64,000 bases of DNA. Origin: Streptomyces rugosispiralis (lineage in GTDB: Bacteria > Actinomycetota > Actinomycetes > Streptomycetales > Streptomycetaceae). The stretch lies in the NCBI RefSeq assembly GCF_024505145.1, contig NZ_JANIAA010000025.1:1-64000 (forward strand), in the 5' to 3' direction. This document shows, one piece after another, positions 49,020 to 58,042 of the stretch (position 1 is the stretch's first letter; every line of letters starts with the position of its first letter). Under the pieces are notes generated by a model. That model saw only the letters and a program-made list of their open reading frames with translations. It did no database searches and was not told the DNA's origin. The position numbers and the translations under genes were made by a program.

Positions 49020-50504
49020 TCACCCGGACTCGGTGGCGTACGGGCGGCTCGAGGGGGGTTCCGGGGTGAGGATCATGTGGTCCGGGACGTGGGCGGTGTC
49101 GCGGTGGGCCAGGAGCCAGTAGACGGCGGCGGGGACGGCCAGGCCGATGAGCCAGGAGATGTCCGCGCCGCCCAGTGGGGCGACGAAGGGGCCGGTGTAG
49201 AAGGCGGTGGAGAGGAAGGGGAGCTGGGCCAGGACGCCGAGGGCGTAGGTGGACAGGGCCTTCCAGCGCCAGGCGCCGTAGCGGCCGTTCGGGTCGTTGA
49301 GGGCGGGGATGTCGTAGCGCTCCTTGGCGATGGCGTAGTAGTCGACGAGGTTGATCGCGCTCCACGGGGTGAAGAAGGTCAGCAGGAACAGCAGGAAGTC
49401 CTTGAAGGAGGACAGGAAGCTGTCCTTGCCGAGCAGCGCGACCGCGGTGCCCGCGACCATGATCCCGGCGATGTAGGCGGCCCGGCCGCGCGGGGAGAGG
49501 GTGGCGCGGCCGCGGAAGCCGCTGACGCTGGTCACCATCGACATGAAGCCGCCGTAGGTGTTGAGGACGTTGATCGTCAGCTTGCCGAGGGCGATCACGA
49601 AGTAGAGCAGTGAGGTGATCAGGGCCGCGCCGCCGCCGAGGCCGACGATGTACGTGACCTCGTGGCCGACGAAGGCGTGGCCGGCCGCGGCGGCCGCGAG
49701 GGCGCCGAAGGTCATGGACCACTGGGAGCCGAGGACGGTGCCGGCGAGGGTCCAGGAGAAGGTGGCCTTCGCGGAGGTGGCGCGCGGCAGATAGCGGGAG
49801 TAGTCGGCGACGTACGGGCCGAAGGCGAGCTGCCAGGAGGCGGACAGCGACACCGCGAGGAGGAAGAGCGGGAAGTCGAAGGTCCGGTCGTGCAGGAGGG
49901 TGGCCAGGTCGGTGCGGTCCAGCAGCCGGATGCCCAGGTAGACGAAGGCCAGGGCGCAGACGATGCCCGCGATCCGGCCCAGGATGTGGATCAGACGGTA
50001 GCCGACGGCGGCCGCGACGCCGGTGACGAGGGCGAAGAGGACGATCCCGGTGGTGTCGCCGAGATGGGTGAGTTCGCCGACCGCCTGTCCCGCGAGCACG
50101 CTGCCGCTGGCGAAGAAGCCCACGTACATGACGATGACCAGCAGCAGCGGGACGATCGCGCCCCGGACCCCGAACTGGGCCCGGGAGGAGATCATCTGAG
50201 GAAGGCCGAGCCGCGGTCCCTGGGCGGAGTGGAGCGCCATGACGGCTCCCCCGAGCAGGTTGCCGAGCAGCAGGGCGATGATCGCCCAGAAGGCGGCGGC
50301 GCCGAAGACCACGGCCAGGGCGCCGGTCACGACGGCGGTGATCTGGAGGTTGGCGCCGAGCCACAGGGTGAACTGGCTGAAGGCGGTGCCATGGCGCTCC
50401 GCGTCCGGGACGACGTCGATCGAGCGCTTTTCGACCAGCGAGTCCAGGGAGTCCAGAGGGTTCAGAGGGTTCAGAGGGTCCGGAGAGTTCGGGGTGTCGG
50501 TCAT
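49020..50504 (-). CDS. NCS1-family nucleobase/cytosine permease
   Basis: A 494-residue transporter with about twelve helices. NCS1 features: VVPDAERHGTAFSQFTLWLGANLQITAVVTGAL at the start, the LPQMISSRAQFGVRGA segment (helix 3 entry), VADYSRYLPRATS, and FFTPWSAINLVDYY. Substrate is probably a nucleobase such as cytosine, or a hydantoin or allantoin; specificity cannot be told. The N-terminus has a PLNPLNPLDSLDSL repeat. It starts 15 bases after the osmoprotectant binding-protein stop, so it may be the last gene of that operon. GGAG precedes ATG 50504. Confidence 0.88.
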   Translation of the reverse strand: MTDTPNSPDPLNPLNPLDSLDSLVEKRSIDVVPDAERHGTAFSQFTLWLGANLQITAVVTGALAVVFGAAAFWAIIALLLGNLLGGAVMALHSAQGPRLGLPQMISSRAQFGVRGAIVPLLLVIVMYVGFFASGSVLAGQAVGELTHLGDTTGIVLFALVTGVAAAVGYRLIHILGRIAGIVCALAFVYLGIRLLDRTDLATLLHDRTFDFPLFLLAVSLSASWQLAFGPYVADYSRYLPRATSAKATFSWTLAGTVLGSQWSMTFGALAAAAAGHAFVGHEVTYIVGLGGGAALITSLLYFVIALGKLTINVLNTYGGFMSMVTSVSGFRGRATLSPRGRAAYIAGIMVAGTAVALLGKDSFLSSFKDFLLFLLTFFTPWSAINLVDYYAIAKERYDIPALNDPNGRYGAWRWKALSTYALGVLAQLPFLSTAFYTGPFVAPLGGADISWLIGLAVPAAVYWLLAHRDTAHVPDHMILTPEPPSSRPYATESG

Positions 50505-50519
50505 ACGGTGCTCCTGCCG

Positions 50520-51458
50520 CTACTTCTTGGTGAGGCCGTTCTTGGCGGCCCAGTCGGCGGCGACCCGGTCCGGGTCCTTCTTGTCGTTGCTCACCAGCTT
50601 GTTGAGCCGGGCCAATTCGTGGGTGGTGAGGGCGCCGCCCAGGCGGGCCAGGGCCTTGCGCACCTTGGCGTCGGCCTTGGCGGCGCGGACCACGGGCACG
50701 ATGTGCTGGGCGGGGATGAGGGCCTTGGGGTCGGCGAGGATCACCCAGTCGTTGGCCTCGATGTCGGGGTCGGTGGAGAAGAGGTTGGCGACGTCCACAT
50801 CGCCCTTCTTCAACGCGCCCTTGACCAGGGGTCCGGAGGCGTCGAGGGCCTTGAACTCCTTGAACGTCACGCCGTAGCGGTCCTTGAGGCCGACCAGGCC
50901 GACCACGCGGTTCTTGTCCTCGGCCGGGCCGCCGAAGACCAGCTTGCCGTTCTGCCCGGCGAGGTCGGCGAAGCTGCGCAGCCCGTACTTCCGGGCGGCC
51001 TCGCGGGTGACGCAGAAGACGTCCTTGTCCTCGGCGGCCGCGTACGACAGGGCCTCCAGACCGCTGGGGAGGGCCACGGTGAGGGCGTTCTGGAGGTCGC
51101 CGGCCTCGGTCTGGGGGGCCTTGTCGTCGAAGTGGAGCAGCAGATTGCCCTGGTACTCGGGGAGCAGATCGATATCGCCCTGCTGGAGGGCGGGTATGAC
51201 GATCTCCCGGGAGCCGAGGTTGGGCCGCACGCTGGTCTTGATGCCCGCGCCCTTCAGCGCCTCGGCGTAGAGGTAGCCCAGCAGCTGGTTCTCGGTGAAG
51301 TTGGCGGTGCCGATGACCAGCCCGCCCAGGCTGCTGCCGCCGCCCGAGCCACCGCTGCCACCGTCGCCCTTCAGTGAGGTGACGCCGCCGCTACAGGCGG
51401 CGAGCGTGGGCACGGAGGCGCCGGCGAGTAGGCCGCCGAGCAGTTTCCTGCGGTTCAT
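50520..51458 (-). CDS. Osmoprotectant (glycine betaine/choline) ABC substrate-binding lipoprotein
   Basis: A 312-residue OpuAC/OsmX-type binding protein. Signal peptide MNRRKLLGGLL with lipobox TLAAC (Cys about residue 22), a Gly/Ser linker, then LVIGTANFTENQLLGYLYAEALKGAGIKTSVRPNLGSREIVIPALQQGDIDLLPEYQGNLL, typical of quaternary-ammonium binders. Both permease genes and the ATPase lie upstream in the same operon. ATG 51458 gives the signal peptide; the longer frame runs into the permease. Cargo is probably betaine, choline or carnitine. Confidence 0.9.
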   Translation of the reverse strand: MNRRKLLGGLLAGASVPTLAACSGGVTSLKGDGGSGGSGGGSSLGGLVIGTANFTENQLLGYLYAEALKGAGIKTSVRPNLGSREIVIPALQQGDIDLLPEYQGNLLLHFDDKAPQTEAGDLQNALTVALPSGLEALSYAAAEDKDVFCVTREAARKYGLRSFADLAGQNGKLVFGGPAEDKNRVVGLVGLKDRYGVTFKEFKALDASGPLVKGALKKGDVDVANLFSTDPDIEANDWVILADPKALIPAQHIVPVVRAAKADAKVRKALARLGGALTTHELARLNKLVSNDKKDPDRVAADWAAKNGLTKK

Positions 51459-51549
51459 GGGGTCGTCTCCTCGGATCGGAGTGAGGTCGCTGAGTCGGTG
51501 GGGCGCCGAGGCGCCGAGGTGCTGAGTCGCCGAGCCGGTGGGTCGGGCC

Positions 51550-52227
51550 TCAGTGCGCGTGGGCGCGCGGGGGGCGGTTGCGGAACAGCAGGCGCTGCAC
51601 TCCGGCCAGCGCCAGGTCCAGGGCGATGGCCAGCGCGGCGACCAGCACCGCCCCGCCCAGCACCTGCACCAGATCGCGCTGGGCGAGCCCGTCGAAGACA
51701 TAGCGGCCGAGTCCGCCGAAGCTGACGTACGCGGCGATGGTGGCGGTGGCCACGACCTGGACGCAGGCCAGCCGCAGCCCGGTCATGATCAGCGGCAGCG
51801 CGAGCGGCAGCTCGACCTGGAACAGCACCTGGTACCAGCGCATGCCCTGGCCCCGCGCCGCGTCCCTGACCTCGGGGTCGACGGCGGCCATGCCCGCGTA
51901 CGTATTGGTGACGATCACCGGGATCGCGAGGGCGACCAGCGAGACGTACACCGGCCACATGCTCAGCCCGCTGGCCAGGAAGACCAGCGTGACCAGGCCG
52001 ACGGTCGGCAGCGCCCGCCCGAAGCCGGAGAGGTTGATGGCGAGGAACGCGCCGCGCCCGGTGTGCCCGATGAGCAGCCCGACCGGGAGGGCGATGGCGG
52101 CGGCGACCAGGGTGGCCAGCAGCGAGTACTGGAGGTGCTCCAGCAGGCGGGTGGCGATGCCGTCGGGACCGGACCACTGGGAGCCGCTGGTCAGCCAGCG
52201 GAGGAGGCTCTGGAGTAGTTCGAGCAT
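51550..52227 (-). CDS. Osmoprotectant ABC permease 2 (OpuCD/ProW type)
   Basis: A 225-residue permease with about five helices and the EAA-like coupling motif DPEVRDAARGQGMRWYQVLFQVELPLALPLIMTGLRL. One base separates its ATG from the stop of the first permease, and GAGGAGG lies ten bases before the ATG. The GTG nine bases upstream (52236) is too close to that site. It pairs with the neighbouring permease as a heterodimer. Confidence 0.9.
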   Translation of the reverse strand: MLELLQSLLRWLTSGSQWSGPDGIATRLLEHLQYSLLATLVAAAIALPVGLLIGHTGRGAFLAINLSGFGRALPTVGLVTLVFLASGLSMWPVYVSLVALAIPVIVTNTYAGMAAVDPEVRDAARGQGMRWYQVLFQVELPLALPLIMTGLRLACVQVVATATIAAYVSFGGLGRYVFDGLAQRDLVQVLGGAVLVAALAIALDLALAGVQRLLFRNRPPRAHAH

Positions 52228-52228
52228 G

Positions 52229-52870
52229 TCAGGCACGCCTCCTCAGCCACGGGGTGCACAGCCACTGGATGGTGACCAGCACGGCGTCCGCGACCAGCGC
52301 CAGTACCAGGGACAGGATGACTCCGGCCACGACGGGGGTGGGGTAGTTGCGCTGGAAGCCGTCGGTGAACAGCTGGCCGAGGCCGCCGTACCCGATGTAG
52401 CTGGCCACGCTGACCAGCGATATCGCCATCACCGTGGCGACCCGTACGCCCGCCATGATCACCGGGAAGGCGAGCGGCAGCTCGACGGTGAGCAGGGTGC
52501 GCAGCGGGCGGGCGCCCATCGCGGTGGACGCCTCGCGGACCTTGGTGGGGACGCTGTCGAGGCCCTCGACGGTGTTCCGGAGCAGCACGACCAGGGTGTA
52601 GATGGTCAGGCCGGTGATGGCGGTGGTGCGGGTGAGGCCGGTGACCGGCAGCAGCAGCACGAAGATCGCGATGGAGGGGATGGTGAAGAGGATGTTCGAG
52701 AGCCCCAGCAGGAGTCCGCGCAGCGGGCGCACCCGGTGGGCGATCACGGCCAGCGGCAGCGCGATCAGCAGACCGAAGAGGACGGCGGGGACGGCGGTGG
52801 AGAGGTGGTCCAGGGTGAGCGTGACCAGGTCGGACTGATGGTCGGGGAACCAGCCCCAGTCGATGGTCAT
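52229..52870 (-). CDS. Osmoprotectant ABC permease 1 (OpuCB/ProW type)
   Basis: A 213-residue permease with about five helices and the coupling motif DSVPTKVREASTAMGARPLRTLLTVELPLAFPVIMAGVRVATV. It overlaps the ATPase stop by four bases (ATGA), so it is coupled to the ATPase. Together with the second permease it forms the membrane channel. Confidence 0.9.
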   Translation of the reverse strand: MTIDWGWFPDHQSDLVTLTLDHLSTAVPAVLFGLLIALPLAVIAHRVRPLRGLLLGLSNILFTIPSIAIFVLLLPVTGLTRTTAITGLTIYTLVVLLRNTVEGLDSVPTKVREASTAMGARPLRTLLTVELPLAFPVIMAGVRVATVMAISLVSVASYIGYGGLGQLFTDGFQRNYPTPVVAGVILSLVLALVADAVLVTIQWLCTPWLRRRA

Positions 52871-54081
52871 GCGGTCACGCTCGTGTCGGAGCTCTTCGGG
52901 TCCTCGTCGGCTTCGGAAGTCCCGTCGCCGGAAGTTCCGTCGGCTTCGGAAGTCCCGTCGCCGGAAGTTCCGTCGGTTCCGGAAGTCCCGTCGGTCCCGG
53001 GCGCCTCGGCGGCGTTCTTGAGGGCGGCCGCGCGGCCCGCCTCCGCGTGGCGCTGCCCCGCGTACTCATGGATCGCGTCGCGCCCGGTGATCCCGGTGAG
53101 CACCCCGTCGGCGTCCACCCGGGCCACCAGACCGGCGGGGGAGGCCAGCGACTCGTCCAGGGCGGTGAGCAGCGAGTCGCCGTCCCGCAGCGGGCGCACC
53201 GGCAGCAGCGGGGCCCGGTCGCCCTCCGGTCCCTCGGTGTCGCGCCAGCCCAGCGGCTCACCGCGCTCGGAGGTGACCAGCCGCCAGCGCTGCCCGTCGG
53301 CGGGCACGGGCTCCCGCTCCACATCGGCGAGGGTGGACAGGGAGAGCAGCTTCAGCCCGCGCTCGGCGCCGAGGAAGCCCGCCACGAAGTCGTCGGCCGG
53401 GCTCGCCAGCAGCTCGGCGGGGGGTGCGCACTGGACGAGGTGGCCGCCGGTGCGGAAGATCGCGATGCGGTCGCCGAGCCGTACCGCCTCGTCGATGTCG
53501 TGGGTGACGAAGACGACCGTCTTGCGCAGCTCGCTCTGGAGCCGCAGCAGCTCGTTCTGGAGCTGGGTCCGCACGACCGGGTCGACCGCCCCGAACGGCT
53601 CGTCCATCAGCAGCACCGGCGGATCGGCGGCCAGCGCGCGGGCGACCCCGACGCGCTGCTGCTGACCGCCCGAGAGCTGGTGCGGGTAGCGCTTGCCGGC
53701 GTCGGCGGGCAGCCCGACCAGCTCCAGCAGCTCGGCCGCGCGGGCCCGCGCCTTGCGGCGGCCCCAGCCCAGCAGCAGCGGAACGGTGGCGATGTTGTCG
53801 AGGATCGTGCGGTGCGGGAAGAGCCCGGCCTGCTGGATCACATAGCCGATCCCGCGCCGCAGCTCGGCGGCGTCCGCCTTGAGGACATCACGCCCGCCCA
53901 CGCTCACCGTGCCGCTGCTCGGCTCGACCATGCGGTTGACCATGCGGAGGGTGGTGGTCTTGCCGCAGCCCGAGGTGCCGACAAGAACGGTGATGCCCCC
54001 TTCCGGGAGCTCGAGACTGAGGCGATCCACCGCCGTGGTGCCGTTCGGGTAGTGCTTACTGACGTCCTTGAAGCTGATCAT
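52867..54081 (-). CDS. Osmoprotectant ABC ATPase (OpuCA/ProV type)
   Basis: First gene of the operon; 404 residues. ISFKDVSKHYPNGTTAVD, Walker A GTSGCGKTTT, Q-loop YVIQQAGLFPH, signature LSGGQQQRVGVARAL, Walker B LLMDEPFGAVDP, then a C-terminal part with CBS-like segments (SLLTALDESLASPAGLVARVDADGVLTGITGRDAIHEY) that in OpuA-type systems sense ionic strength. The last 45 residues are a GTSGDGTSEAD-type repeat encoded by 24/30-base direct repeats (52911-52995). ATG 54081 follows AAGGGGAAG. The region upstream has a dyad and lies divergent to the HutH paralogue. Confidence 0.9.
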   Translation of the reverse strand: MISFKDVSKHYPNGTTAVDRLSLELPEGGITVLVGTSGCGKTTTLRMVNRMVEPSSGTVSVGGRDVLKADAAELRRGIGYVIQQAGLFPHRTILDNIATVPLLLGWGRRKARARAAELLELVGLPADAGKRYPHQLSGGQQQRVGVARALAADPPVLLMDEPFGAVDPVVRTQLQNELLRLQSELRKTVVFVTHDIDEAVRLGDRIAIFRTGGHLVQCAPPAELLASPADDFVAGFLGAERGLKLLSLSTLADVEREPVPADGQRWRLVTSERGEPLGWRDTEGPEGDRAPLLPVRPLRDGDSLLTALDESLASPAGLVARVDADGVLTGITGRDAIHEYAGQRHAEAGRAAALKNAAEAPGTDGTSGTDGTSGDGTSEADGTSGDGTSEADEDPKSSDTSVTA

Positions 54082-54101
54082 CCGCTTCCCCTTGCCCTGT
54101 C

Positions 54102-54117
54102 TGCATATAGTCATGCA
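54102..54117. promoter_or_regulatory. Dyad TGCAT-N6-ATGCA upstream of the osmoprotectant operon
   Basis: The dyad starts 20 bases before the ATPase start; AGTCAT repeats directly just beyond it (54109-54124). The AT-rich 54100-54180 region is the shared control region for the leftward transport operon and the rightward HutH paralogue. Confidence 0.35.
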
Positions 54118-54242
54118 CAGTCATAGTCGAGTGAATAGAAGTCAAGAGGTCTGCGTTAATCACCGGTTACTTCTGCTCGCGATGTGGACGGAGCGCTAGG
54201 CAATTGGCCCGGAAAGGGCATGTTTGAGAGGGGTTGCCCTGG

Positions 54243-55769
54243 ATGTTGTCTCACATGCTGGATGTTGATCACGCGGCGGCCGACGGCACCGGCGGCGCCG
54301 ACCCGCGGATCACGCTGGACGGCCGGAGCCTACGCGTCGTGGACGTCGCGCGTCTGGCCGACCGTCGCAGCCGGCCCGCCGCGCCCGATCCCACCGCGCT
54401 CGCCCTGGCCGAGCGCGCCTGGGAGACCGCGGACCGGCTCGCGGCCACCGGTCGCGTCTACGGGCGCAGCACCGGTGTGGGCGCCAACCGCACCGAGGAC
54501 GTCGGCCCGGCCGACTCCGATCACGGGCTGCGGCTGCTGCGCAGCCACGCCGGCGCGATCGGTGCACCGCTGCCCGCCCGCGAGGTGCGCGCCATGATGG
54601 CCGTCCGCGCCAATCAGCTGCTGGCGGGCGGCGCCGGACTGCGCCCCGCCGTCATCACCGCGCTCGTCGAGGGACTCGACAGCGGCGCCCACCCGGTGAT
54701 CAACGAATACGGCGCGGTCGGCACCGGGGACCTCGCCGCGCTCGCCCAGACCGGTCTCGCGCTCGTCGGCGAGCACCCCTGGGACCTCACCGAGGCCGCC
54801 CCGGGCCGTCGCGCCCCCGACCCCATCACGCTCGACAGCAACGACGCCCTGGCGCTCATCAGCAGCAACGCCCTCACCCTCGGCCAATCCGCGCTCGCCC
54901 TCGCCGAGCTGCGGCGGCTGCTGTCCGCCTCGCTCGCGGTGGCCGCGCTCTCGCTGATCGCGGTCGGCGGGTCGTACGAGGCGTACGCCGAACCCGTCCA
55001 CGCGTCCCGGCCGCACCCCGGCTCCGTCGCGGCCGCCGCCCGGATGCGGGCCCTGCTCGGCGCCCCGTCCCGGCCCACCCCGCCGCTCGGCCGCATACAG
55101 GACCCGTACGGCTTCCGCTGTCTGCCGCAGATCCATGGACCGGCGCTGGACGCGGCGGACGCGCTGGAACGGGTGCTGGCCGTCGAGTTCAACGCGGCCG
55201 CCGAGAACCCGCTGATCAGCTCCACCGACGAGGCCGCCTACCACCACGGCAACTTCTACGCCGCGCACACCGCCCTCGCCCTGGACCACTTCCGGCTCGC
55301 CGCGCTCCAGACCGCCCGGCTCTCCACGGCCCGGCTCGCCGCGCTCAGCGAACCCGACTTCACCCGGCTGCGCCCCTTCCTCGGCGACGCCGCGCCCGCG
55401 AGCTCGGGCGTGATGATCCTCGAATACGCGGCGGGGGCGGCCCTCGGCGAGATGCGCGCGGTCTCCCACCCCGCCTCGCTGGGCCACGCCGTACTCTCGC
55501 GCGGGGTGGAGGAACAAGCCAGTTTCGCCTCGCTCGGCGCCCGCCAGACGCTCCGGGTGGCCGACCACTACCGGCTGGTGCTGGGCTGTGAACTCGTGGC
55601 GGCCATACGGGCGTTGCGCCAGCGCGGCCTCGAGCCGGACCCGGAGCTCCCGGCCGGTGTGGCCTTCGCCCTGGCGTCGGAAGTGCTCGATCCCCGGATG
55701 GAGGACCGGCCGTTGACAGAGGATGTGGCGGTGGCCGCGCGCCTGCTCGACCGGCTGGCGGGGGTCTGA
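54243..55769 (+). CDS. Histidine-ammonia-lyase paralogue lacking the MIO serine
   Basis: A 508-residue aromatic amino acid lyase-fold protein. It keeps many family residues: VYGRSTGVGAN (Tyr loop), INEYGAVG, QDPYGFRCLPQ (substrate Arg), AAENPL and HHGNFYA. The MIO-forming segment, however, reads GAVGTGDLAAL (Thr161) where hutH has GSLGCSGDLAPL: one residue is deleted and the Ser that forms the prosthetic group is absent. The DNA (54711-54731) reads this clearly and the frame is open on both sides, so it is not an obvious sequencing error. It cannot work as a classical ammonia-lyase. It forms a unit with the RpiR regulator and lies divergent to an osmolyte uptake operon. GAGAGGGG nine bases before ATG 54243 sets the start. 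Confidence 0.85.
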   Translation: MLSHMLDVDHAAADGTGGADPRITLDGRSLRVVDVARLADRRSRPAAPDPTALALAERAWETADRLAATGRVYGRSTGVGANRTEDVGPADSDHGLRLLRSHAGAIGAPLPAREVRAMMAVRANQLLAGGAGLRPAVITALVEGLDSGAHPVINEYGAVGTGDLAALAQTGLALVGEHPWDLTEAAPGRRAPDPITLDSNDALALISSNALTLGQSALALAELRRLLSASLAVAALSLIAVGGSYEAYAEPVHASRPHPGSVAAAARMRALLGAPSRPTPPLGRIQDPYGFRCLPQIHGPALDAADALERVLAVEFNAAAENPLISSTDEAAYHHGNFYAAHTALALDHFRLAALQTARLSTARLAALSEPDFTRLRPFLGDAAPASSGVMILEYAAGAALGEMRAVSHPASLGHAVLSRGVEEQASFASLGARQTLRVADHYRLVLGCELVAAIRALRQRGLEPDPELPAGVAFALASEVLDPRMEDRPLTEDVAVAARLLDRLAGV

Positions 55770-55800
55770 GGTACGAGGGTACGAGGCTCAGGAGGACGTG

Positions 55801-56727
55801 ATGAGTACGGAACACGGGGTGGGCGGCGGTGCGCGGGTGACGCAGGTGGGCGAGGACGTCGCGGCGGTGGTGCCGGGCGGTCCGGCCGGTTCCGGCGCCT
55901 CGACCGCCGCCCGGCTTCAGGCGCTCTTCGAGGGCCACCGGCTGACCCCGACCCAGCGCCGGATCGCCCACTGCATGGTGCGACGGGCCGCGGACGCGCC
56001 GTTCCTCTCCAGCGTCGAGCTGGCCGAGCTCGCGGGCGTCAGCCAGCCGTCCGTGACCCGGTTCGCGGTCGCCCTCGGCTTCGACGGCTATCCGGCGCTG
56101 CGCAAGCATCTGCGCGATGTCGCGCCCGCCGAGCCGCAGGCGGACGAGGGGTCGTACAACGAGTACCAGCAGGCCGTGCAGTCCGAGATCGACAATCTGC
56201 GCCATCTCGCCGCGCTGCTGGCCGACCCCGCCCCCGTCATCCGCGCCGGGCGGCTGCTCGCCGACTCCCGTCCGCTGCCGGTCCTCGGCCTGCGCGCCGC
56301 CTCCGCGCAGGCCCGCGGCTTCACCTACTTCGCGCGCAAGGTCCATCCGGACGTCCGGCTGCTCGACGAGGGCGGCACGATGCTGGACGACCGGGTGGAC
56401 GCGGCGAAGCGGGCGGGCGCGACGGCGCTGCTCTGCTTCGCGCTGCCGCGGCATCCGCGCGAGGTCGTGGAGGGACTGGAGTACGCCCGGGAGGTGGGCC
56501 TGACCGTGGTCACTGTCGCCGACAGCGCCTTCGCCCCGGTCGCCCGCCACAGCGACCTGCTGCTGCCCGCCGCGGTCGGCACGGGCCTGGCCTTCGACAC
56601 CGCGTGTGCGCCGATGCTGCTGGGGCGGGTGCTGCTGGAGGCGATGTGCGACGCGCTGCCGGACGCGCAGGCGCGGCTGGAGGAGTTCGACGCGAAGGCG
56701 GCGGAGCGGGGCCTGTTCGTGGAGTGA
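55801..56727 (+). CDS. RpiR/MurR-family transcriptional regulator
   Basis: A 308-residue regulator: N-terminal HTH_6 domain (about residues 38-115, LFEGHRLTPTQRRIAHCMVRRA...LAELAGVSQPSVTRFAVALGFDGYPALRKHLRD) and a C-terminal SIS-like domain (about 130-290, VLGLRAASAQARGFTYFARK, LLCFALPRHPREVVEGLEYA, TVVTVADSAFAPVARHSDLLL). SIS domains usually bind phosphosugars, though RpiR proteins near amino-acid genes are known. It starts 31 bases after the HutH paralogue, with AGGAGG just before ATG 55801. It may control its own operon and the divergent transporter. Confidence 0.9.
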   Translation: MSTEHGVGGGARVTQVGEDVAAVVPGGPAGSGASTAARLQALFEGHRLTPTQRRIAHCMVRRAADAPFLSSVELAELAGVSQPSVTRFAVALGFDGYPALRKHLRDVAPAEPQADEGSYNEYQQAVQSEIDNLRHLAALLADPAPVIRAGRLLADSRPLPVLGLRAASAQARGFTYFARKVHPDVRLLDEGGTMLDDRVDAAKRAGATALLCFALPRHPREVVEGLEYAREVGLTVVTVADSAFAPVARHSDLLLPAAVGTGLAFDTACAPMLLGRVLLEAMCDALPDAQARLEEFDAKAAERGLFVE

Positions 56728-56930
56728 GCGGAGCGGGGCCGGTTCGCGGAGTGAGCCGGGCTTCCGGGCCGCGCTGTGTGCCGACTCTGTGCCGACTCCG
56801 GGTGCCGATTCCGTGTGCCAACCCCCGTTCCTCTCACCGAATTCTCAGGCATCCTGGCTAGATTCCTCGATTGGATTCCTCGATTCGGCAGGGATTTCTT
56901 CCGGGATTCACCAGGGTGAGGAGGTCGGTC

Positions 56931-57518
56931 GTGGGGCGCGGGGCGTATGCGCTGGCACGGGTGGCGGTGATCGTGAGGGCTCCCGCGGGGTGGCTGTGGT
57001 GGCCCGGTGTGCTGGCCGCGGGGATCGGGGCGCTGGTGCCGGGGTTGACCGGGCGCCGGATCGGAGTGCTCGCCGGGGCGGCGCTCTTCCTGATCGCGGG
57101 GGTCGTGGTGTTCGTGGTGCGCCGGAAGCGGTATCTGGAGCTGGCGCGCGACGCCTCGCGCGCGGGCAAGGCGGTCTTCCTCCAGGACCGCGCGGTGACC
57201 GTACGGACCCGGCGGCGCGCCCTGCGGTGGTGGCTGCTGTCGGCCTTCCTCGCCGCGGTGGGCTCGTCCTTCGCCGTTCCGGCGGCGGGCGGGATGCTGC
57301 TGGCGGGGCTGGGCGCCGGGCTGTGGGCCAAGGCGCTGTGGCTGGGCCGCTGGGAGCGTGCGCACGACGCGCTGCTGTGGGTGCGCACGGAGCGGGTCTC
57401 CCGTGGGCGGCCCGCGGGCAAGGCGGTGGACGGCTATCAGACGACGGGGATCGTGGCCGGTGACGCGGGGCCGGGTGGCGCGAGGCGCTCCCGCGCGGTC
57501 GCGGCGGCCGCGCGCTGA
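56931..57518 (+). CDS. Hypothetical membrane protein with four helices
   Basis: A 195-residue protein with hydrophobic segments near residues 17-35, 42-62, 99-115 and 118-135, separated by Arg-rich loops (VRRKRYLELARDASRAGKAV; TRRRALRWW). The tail is polar (GGARRSRAVAAAAR). No family is recognised. GAGGAGG six bases before GTG 56931 decides the start. Function unknown. Confidence 0.7.
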   Translation: MGRGAYALARVAVIVRAPAGWLWWPGVLAAGIGALVPGLTGRRIGVLAGAALFLIAGVVVFVVRRKRYLELARDASRAGKAVFLQDRAVTVRTRRRALRWWLLSAFLAAVGSSFAVPAAGGMLLAGLGAGLWAKALWLGRWERAHDALLWVRTERVSRGRPAGKAVDGYQTTGIVAGDAGPGGARRSRAVAAAAR

Positions 57519-58042
57519 GGGGGTTGTCCCGGCGTGGTTGCCCCGGTGGAGTTGCGCGGCGTGGGTGCGTGCCGCGCCGTCTCGCGCCTTCGGCGCATCT
57601 GAGCATGGGGCCGGGGGTGCCCTGGCCGGGGTCCGTCGCCGGCGGACTGTCCGTGGGGGCGGGCCCCGGTTGCGGCGGCGCTCCTGTCCGGGCCTCGCGC
57701 CGATCCGGACAGCGGGGGTTGGGGTACCCCTCTCGAAAACGTTTGACAAATTAGTTGCGCCAGATCAAGCATTTTTTGAAGGGGGTGCCCCGCCCGGCGC
57801 CCGGCCATCCGGGGGGAGCGGCCCTGGGCGGCAACCGAGACCGTCCGCTCAGCAGCGGTCCGGCAACGGCCTCGGCTCCAGGTCACAGAGGCCGCCACCG
57901 GGCTTCGCCCCCACCGGCCGGTGGCGGGCGACGCGGCCCGCGCCCGCCGCCACCTGCCCCGATGCTCAATCAACGCCGGCCCAGACGAAAGCGTCACTTG
58001 TACGGCGGACTTCGGAGCCCCACAGCCTGGGCGCCCCGCGCC
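57519..58042. other. 524-base intergenic region with promoter-like sequence
   Basis: No supported gene. Around 57735-57775 the GC falls sharply: GAAAACGTTTGACAAATTAG contains AAACGTTT, a CG-centred 8-bp palindrome like LacI-family operators, overlapping a perfect -35 TTGACA; AAGCAT lies 18 bases later. Transcription from it would run toward the end of the convergent decarboxylase gene, so the target is unclear. TCAAGCATTTTTTGA is a small dyad further right. The rest is GC-rich. Confidence 0.45.

Noticed and set aside
57519..58042. Cobalamin or other riboswitch in the gap
   Set aside because: No conserved aptamer elements could be matched and no gene lies downstream in the right orientation.
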